Shown here piece by piece: positions 7,130-9,866 of a stretch of 9,866 nucleotides of DNA. The translations under genes were made by a program, and so were the position numbers. Position 1 is the stretch's first letter, and each line of letters begins with the position of its first letter. This DNA comes from Actinomycetota bacterium (lineage in GTDB: Bacteria > Actinomycetota > Thermoleophilia > Solirubrobacterales > Solirubrobacteraceae). The DNA lies in the NCBI GenBank assembly GCA_005883905.1, contig VAYD01000031.1:1-9866 (forward strand), written 5' to 3'. Under the pieces are notes generated by a model. That model made no database searches. It saw only the letters and a list, made by a program, of their open reading frames with translations, and was not told the origin of the DNA.

Positions 7130-8428
7130 TCACGCGCTCCGCAGGGCGATGATCAGCAGGGTCACCGCCACGGCGGCGACGATCGCGAGGATCACGAGGT
7201 TCACGACCAGGGCCGTGCGCAAGCCGCTGCGACGATCCGGGTCCGGCCAAGCACTCGCCGGCGACGGGTCCTCCGCCTGTTCGTCTCGGCGCCAGCCGAC
7301 GGCGCTAGACAGCGAACTGGTGATGAACTGGTTGAGGCTGACCTCCTCGCGTTCTGCGGCGCGCGCGAGCTCCGCATGCAGCGACTGGGGCATCCGCACG
7401 AGCAGACGGCCACTGTGTGAGGCGGCGGAGCGAGGCTTGGGCACCTCGCGGCCGTTCGCGAGTGCGTCTGAGATCCAGTCGCGCATCGCGCGCTCGACGC
7501 CTCGCACCGCCTCATCGGCGCTAACGCCCTTCGCGGCGCAGCCGGGCAGCTCCTCCACGTTCGCCGTCCAGCCGTCGTCGGGCGCGTCTTCCTTGACGAG
7601 CTCGATGTGGTACGGCTGCTTGATGTAGCGATCGAGGTCCAGCGTCCGTCCAGCCCCCTTCGAAGCGATGTTAGGTTCGGCGGAAGCGCGCGCCAAGGGC
7701 CGGGGCACGGATTGCTGGTCCTCTCGCGGCTCCCCTTCTTCCAGCCCGAGTCTCAGCTTCGCGAGCGCCGCCTGTGTCGTCCGGGAGAGCTGGCGCGGCG
7801 ACATGTCGAGCTCGCGGGCGATCTCGATGGGCTCGACGTCGCGGACGTAGCGGAGAAACAGGATCCGCTGTTCGCGCTCGTCGAGGCTCGCTATGGCGCC
7901 CGAGAGGAACAGGCGGTCCTCCGCCGTTTCCAGCGATTCCTCGCCGGTTCGCGCATCGTGACCGCCCTCGGACGCAAGCTCGACGGGCAGCGGGGCGCGG
8001 TTGGCGTCCAGCGCGACCGCGACGTCCTCCTCCTCGGCCTCGAGCCTGCGCGCGATCTCCGATGGCGTCGGCGTTCGGCCCAGCTCGGCGGCAAGGTCGA
8101 ACTGTGTCGCGAGCGCCGCTGCCCGGAGTTCGAGAACACGGCGCGGCAGCCGTACGCCGGCGCTTCGGTCACGCAGGTAGCGCCTGATCTCACCGACGAT
8201 GTTCGGTGCCGCGAAGGCCGTCAGATCCTCGCCGCGCTCAAGATCGAAGCGGTCGATCGCGTTGATCAGTCCGATGCAACCAACCTGATAGCGCGAGTAG
8301 CGGTGCGCGAAGGACTCCACGAGCGGCAGGTAGAGCTCGACCAGCCGCTGCCGCGCGGCGGCATCCCCTCGGCGGTGGTAGGCGCGCAACAGCGTCGAAG
8401 TGGCGGACCGGCTCTCCATGCCATCCAT
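7130..8428 (-). CDS. SigB/F-type sigma factor fused to HicB-like antitoxin domain and membrane helix
   Basis: One unbroken 432-residue frame holds three modules. Residues 1-230 are a sigma-70 factor of the SigB/F type: region 2 with QVGCIGLINAIDRFD and PNIVGEIRRYLRDR, region 3 with LAAELGRTPTPSEIARRL, and region 4 with LDEREQRILFLRY and helix-turn-helix EIARELDMSPRQLSR. After a linker, residues 263-333 are a HicB fold (YIKQPYHIELV, GWTANVEELPGCAAKG, then a long helix) and 340-378 are the HicB-type ribbon-helix-helix (RLLVRMPQSLHAELA, SLNQFITSSL). A Pro/Asp-rich linker leads to a C-terminal membrane helix (about 406-429). HicB proteins normally neutralise the HicA RNase and repress their own operon; no hicA is present here. 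Between R46 and Y47 about eight residues usual in region 2 are absent. ATG 8428 is the likely start, but M4 is possible and no strong Shine-Dalgarno site is seen. Function of the fusion is unknown; a tethered, releasable sigma factor is one hypothesis. Confidence 0.88.
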   Translation of the reverse strand: MDGMESRSATSTLLRAYHRRGDAAARQRLVELYLPLVESFAHRYSRYQVGCIGLINAIDRFDLERGEDLTAFAAPNIVGEIRRYLRDRSAGVRLPRRVLELRAAALATQFDLAAELGRTPTPSEIARRLEAEEEDVAVALDANRAPLPVELASEGGHDARTGEESLETAEDRLFLSGAIASLDEREQRILFLRYVRDVEPIEIARELDMSPRQLSRTTQAALAKLRLGLEEGEPREDQQSVPRPLARASAEPNIASKGAGRTLDLDRYIKQPYHIELVKEDAPDDGWTANVEELPGCAAKGVSADEAVRGVERAMRDWISDALANGREVPKPRSAASHSGRLLVRMPQSLHAELARAAEREEVSLNQFITSSLSSAVGWRRDEQAEDPSPASAWPDPDRRSGLRTALVVNLVILAIVAAVAVTLLIIALRSA

Positions 8429-8445
8429 CCGGGCTCGTGGCCCGC

Positions 8446-8483
8446 ATTGCGCACAATAGCCACACCGCGGAAATCCGTGTGAA
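8446..8483 (-). promoter_or_regulatory. Weak candidate promoter and dyad before the sigma-HicB gene
   Basis: On the minus strand TATTGT (8458-8453) could be a -10 box about 25 nt before the ATG at 8428. It overlaps an imperfect dyad ATTGTGCGCAAT (8457-8446) that could serve as an operator, for instance for the protein's own ribbon-helix-helix domain. The best -35 candidate, TTCACA (8483-8478), is 19 nt away and poor. Offered as a possibility only. Confidence 0.22.
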
Positions 8484-8511
8484 TTCCGGGCGTTCTTGGT
8501 CGGACCCGGTA

Positions 8512-8540
8512 TTGACAGCGCCGCCCCGCGGCCCTACGGT
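8512..8540 (+). promoter_or_regulatory. Vegetative-type promoter for the surface-protein operon
   Basis: A perfect -35 TTGACA (8512-8517), 17-nt spacer and a TANNNT -10 box TACGGT (8535-8540) face the plus-strand gene at 8586. The predicted transcript would start near 8547. This is the best promoter match in the window and resembles housekeeping sigma sites rather than the GTTT/GGGTAT type used by SigB/F factors. Confidence 0.55.
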
Positions 8541-8568
8541 CGCCAGACGAAGCCACGACTGCCGCCAT

Positions 8569-8574
8569 GGAGGG
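8569..8574 (+). promoter_or_regulatory. Shine-Dalgarno site of the Ser/Thr/Pro-rich protein
   Basis: GGAGGG ends 11 nt before GTG 8586. An in-frame GTG at 8574 would overlap this site, which argues for the start at 8586. Confidence 0.45.
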
Positions 8575-8585
8575 TGCGGACGCTG

Positions 8586-9161
8586 GTGATCACCGGGGCA
8601 TCGACAACACGGGTTGGACGGACCGCCGCCGCACTGGGTGTGGCTGCGGTCGTCAGCGCGGTGCTCGCAGTCGCCCCGTCCGCGTTCGCGCAGACCACGC
8701 CGAGCCCGGATCCTGACCCGCACGTCCGGCCCGACCCGGTCACGACGTCATCGACCACGACACCGTCGCAGCGGCCGGCGACGCACACGCCCGCCGTGCG
8801 AAGCGCCCCGCAGCCCGCGTCATCCGGATCCAGCCGGGCTTCGGCGGTCAACGAGACCGCACCACGGTCGAGCTCGCCGCGGGTGACGGTGAGCGCACGT
8901 CGCGCGCACCCCGCGCGACGTGCGTCGAAGCCGCATCCTGCGCGTCAACGCACCGCCCACGACACTGTTGTCGCCGCGTCGAGAAGCCTCGCCGTTCCGA
9001 TCTTCCCCCGGCTCGCCTCTGCGCAAGCCGATGACCGGTCGCGGGCGCGTGAGCTCTCGCTCGCCGCGATCGCGCTGCTGTTGGTGGTGATCGCCGGCGG
9101 ATCGCTGCTGCGGCTGACCGCCCGGCTGCCCAGCGACGTCCACCGGGGTCGGCCCGCATGA
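8586..9161 (+). CDS. Exported Ser/Thr/Pro-rich protein with C-terminal membrane anchor
   Basis: I do not recognise a family. From GTG 8586 the product has 191 residues. Residues 1-35 form a signal peptide (basic n-region with R9 and R12, core AAALGVAAVVSAVLAV, cleavage after PSAFA). Residues 36-150 are low complexity, rich in Ser, Thr, Pro, Ala and Arg (TTPSPDPDPH, TTSSTTTPSQ), as in cell-wall-spanning stalks. Residues 157-175 (LSLAAIALLLVVIAGGSLL) are a membrane helix followed by a short, partly basic tail. The likely topology is an outer stalk anchored at its C-terminus. There is no LPxTG motif. The start could also be GTG 8574. The gene stands behind a strong promoter, diverges from the sigma-HicB gene, and overlaps the next gene by ATGA, so the two are probably translated together. 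Confidence 0.7.
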   Translation: MITGASTTRVGRTAAALGVAAVVSAVLAVAPSAFAQTTPSPDPDPHVRPDPVTTSSTTTPSQRPATHTPAVRSAPQPASSGSSRASAVNETAPRSSSPRVTVSARRAHPARRASKPHPARQRTAHDTVVAASRSLAVPIFPRLASAQADDRSRARELSLAAIALLLVVIAGGSLLRLTARLPSDVHRGRPA

Positions 9162-9866
9162 GGCGCTCGATCGCCCTGGCGATGACTGTCGCGGTGGTGT
9201 GCGTCGCGTATCAGGCAGCCCCTGCGATCGGCGACGTCGACCTCAGCTACGGCTGCTATCCCCCACTCCCGCCGGCGGCCGCGAACTGCTACGCCTGGCA
9301 CACAGGGCCGGCCACGATCCACTGGCAGGTGGGCCTGAATGCCATGCCTACTGGTGTCGGCAACTGCTCGGTCCAGACCTTCTCGCAGGACACGGCCGGG
9401 CTCCCCGTCTCGTGCGAGGTCCAGAACGTGGTCGACTCCAGCATCACCAAGCTGACGGCCGTGATCCGGATCGACTCGACTCCGCCCACGATCACCGGGT
9501 TCCAGCCCGCACGACCTCCTGACCACGACGGCTGGTGGAACCAGCCGGTGGCATTTACGTTCAACGGGACCGACGCAACCTCCGGGATCGCCGGGTGCGA
9601 CGTGGTGCCCTACAGCGGCCCCGACGGGGCTCCTGCTGACGTCACCGGTGGCTGTCGCGACAAGGCCGGCAATCAGGCGACCCAACCGTTCGCGGTCAAC
9701 TACGACGCCTCACCACCGGGACTCACCGACGTCACGGCCCAGCCCGGCAACCGAGCCGTGACGATCCGCTGGGCCGCGTCCCCCGACACGGTCCAGAGCC
9801 AGCTCGTGCGCACGCCGCGCGTCGCGGGCGCCCCGAGCAGCACGCTCCTCGAGGGCGCCGCGTACG
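9158..9866 (+). CDS. Secreted Ig-like / fibronectin type III protein, C-terminus beyond window
   Basis: The frame opens at ATG 9158, overlapping the preceding stop by ATGA, and stays open to the right edge (236 residues seen). Residues 1-25 are a signal peptide (MRRS, hydrophobic core AMTVAVVCVA, cleavage near PAIG). Residues 26-105 form a Cys-containing beta region (C33, C44, C70, C86). Residues 106-185 match the bacterial Ig-like repeat type found in secreted adhesin-like proteins: DSTPPTITGF, then DGWWNQPVAFTFNGTDATSGIAGC and DKAGN, with C147 and C166 a plausible disulfide. From about 187 a fibronectin type III domain begins (LTDVTAQPGNRAVTIRWAASPD). It is probably an extracellular binding or structural protein. 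The ligand is unknown and the length cannot be judged because the gene is cut. Confidence 0.82.
   Translation, partial: MRRSIALAMTVAVVCVAYQAAPAIGDVDLSYGCYPPLPPAAANCYAWHTGPATIHWQVGLNAMPTGVGNCSVQTFSQDTAGLPVSCEVQNVVDSSITKLTAVIRIDSTPPTITGFQPARPPDHDGWWNQPVAFTFNGTDATSGIAGCDVVPYSGPDGAPADVTGGCRDKAGNQATQPFAVNYDASPPGLTDVTAQPGNRAVTIRWAASPDTVQSQLVRTPRVAGAPSSTLLEGAAY

Noticed and set aside
5817..7628. Plus-strand open frame of 603 codons over the sugar transferase and the sigma gene end
   Set aside because: It is out of frame with a complete PF02397-type protein and then antisense to the sigma-HicB gene. The product is Arg/Pro-rich without domains.
7607..8482. Plus-strand open frame of 291 codons opposite the sigma-HicB gene
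   Set aside because: The minus strand encodes recognisable sigma and HicB motifs over the same bases; this frame shows none.
8567..8569. ATG 8567 as the start of the gene after the TTGACA promoter
   Set aside because: It is in a different frame from the signal-peptide protein and gives an Arg/Cys-rich product without features. It overlaps the likely Shine-Dalgarno site for GTG 8586.
1..9866. tRNA(Sec) gene (selC) or selD near selA/selB
   Set aside because: I looked for a tRNA-like cloverleaf in the intergenic gaps and for a SelD-like frame. The gaps are too short (22-157 bp), and none holds a tRNA pattern.

Overview
This window looks like a chromosomal segment of a very GC-rich actinobacterium. 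Gene content and style (fused MoaD-MoaE, selA-selB, SigB/F-type sigma factor, secreted Ig/FN3 proteins, starts without Shine-Dalgarno sites behind TANNNT boxes) suggest the Thermoleophilia / Solirubrobacterales. That placement is inference from gene style only. Nine protein genes fill almost all of the sequence. No tRNA, rRNA, CRISPR array, transposase or replication origin is visible, and no gene-free stretch exceeds about 160 bases.

Layout: (1) 1-1255 minus, the N-terminal 418 residues of a secreted beta-propeller-like protein with an Asp box; its 3' end lies outside the window. (2) 1278-4560 plus, a tight overlapping operon: a fused MoaD-MoaE molybdopterin synthase, selenocysteine synthase SelA, and the selenocysteine elongation factor SelB. 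Together they supply the two things a selenocysteine-containing, molybdopterin-dependent formate dehydrogenase needs. No such enzyme, selD or selC is in view. (3) 4598-7125 plus, UDP-glucuronate decarboxylase followed by a polyprenyl-phosphate sugar-1-phosphate transferase, a nucleotide-sugar and lipid-linked initiation pair for an extracellular polysaccharide. (4) 7130-8428 minus, one unbroken frame joining a SigB/F-family sigma factor, a complete HicB-like antitoxin module (HicB fold plus ribbon-helix-helix) and a C-terminal transmembrane helix. (5) 8586-9866 plus, divergent from the sigma gene behind a good -35/-10 promoter: a small exported Ser/Thr/Pro-rich protein with a C-terminal membrane anchor, overlapping by ATGA a secreted Ig-like/FN3 protein that runs off the right edge.

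The strongest candidates for something undescribed are the sigma-HicB-transmembrane fusion, which has no HicA in view and lacks several usual residues in region 2, and two tandem 33-bp palindromic repeats inserted in frame into selB, exactly where the C-terminal winged-helix array is shorter than usual. A third point is the 22-bp gap between the first two genes, where two start-proximal -10 boxes on opposite strands share their TA step.
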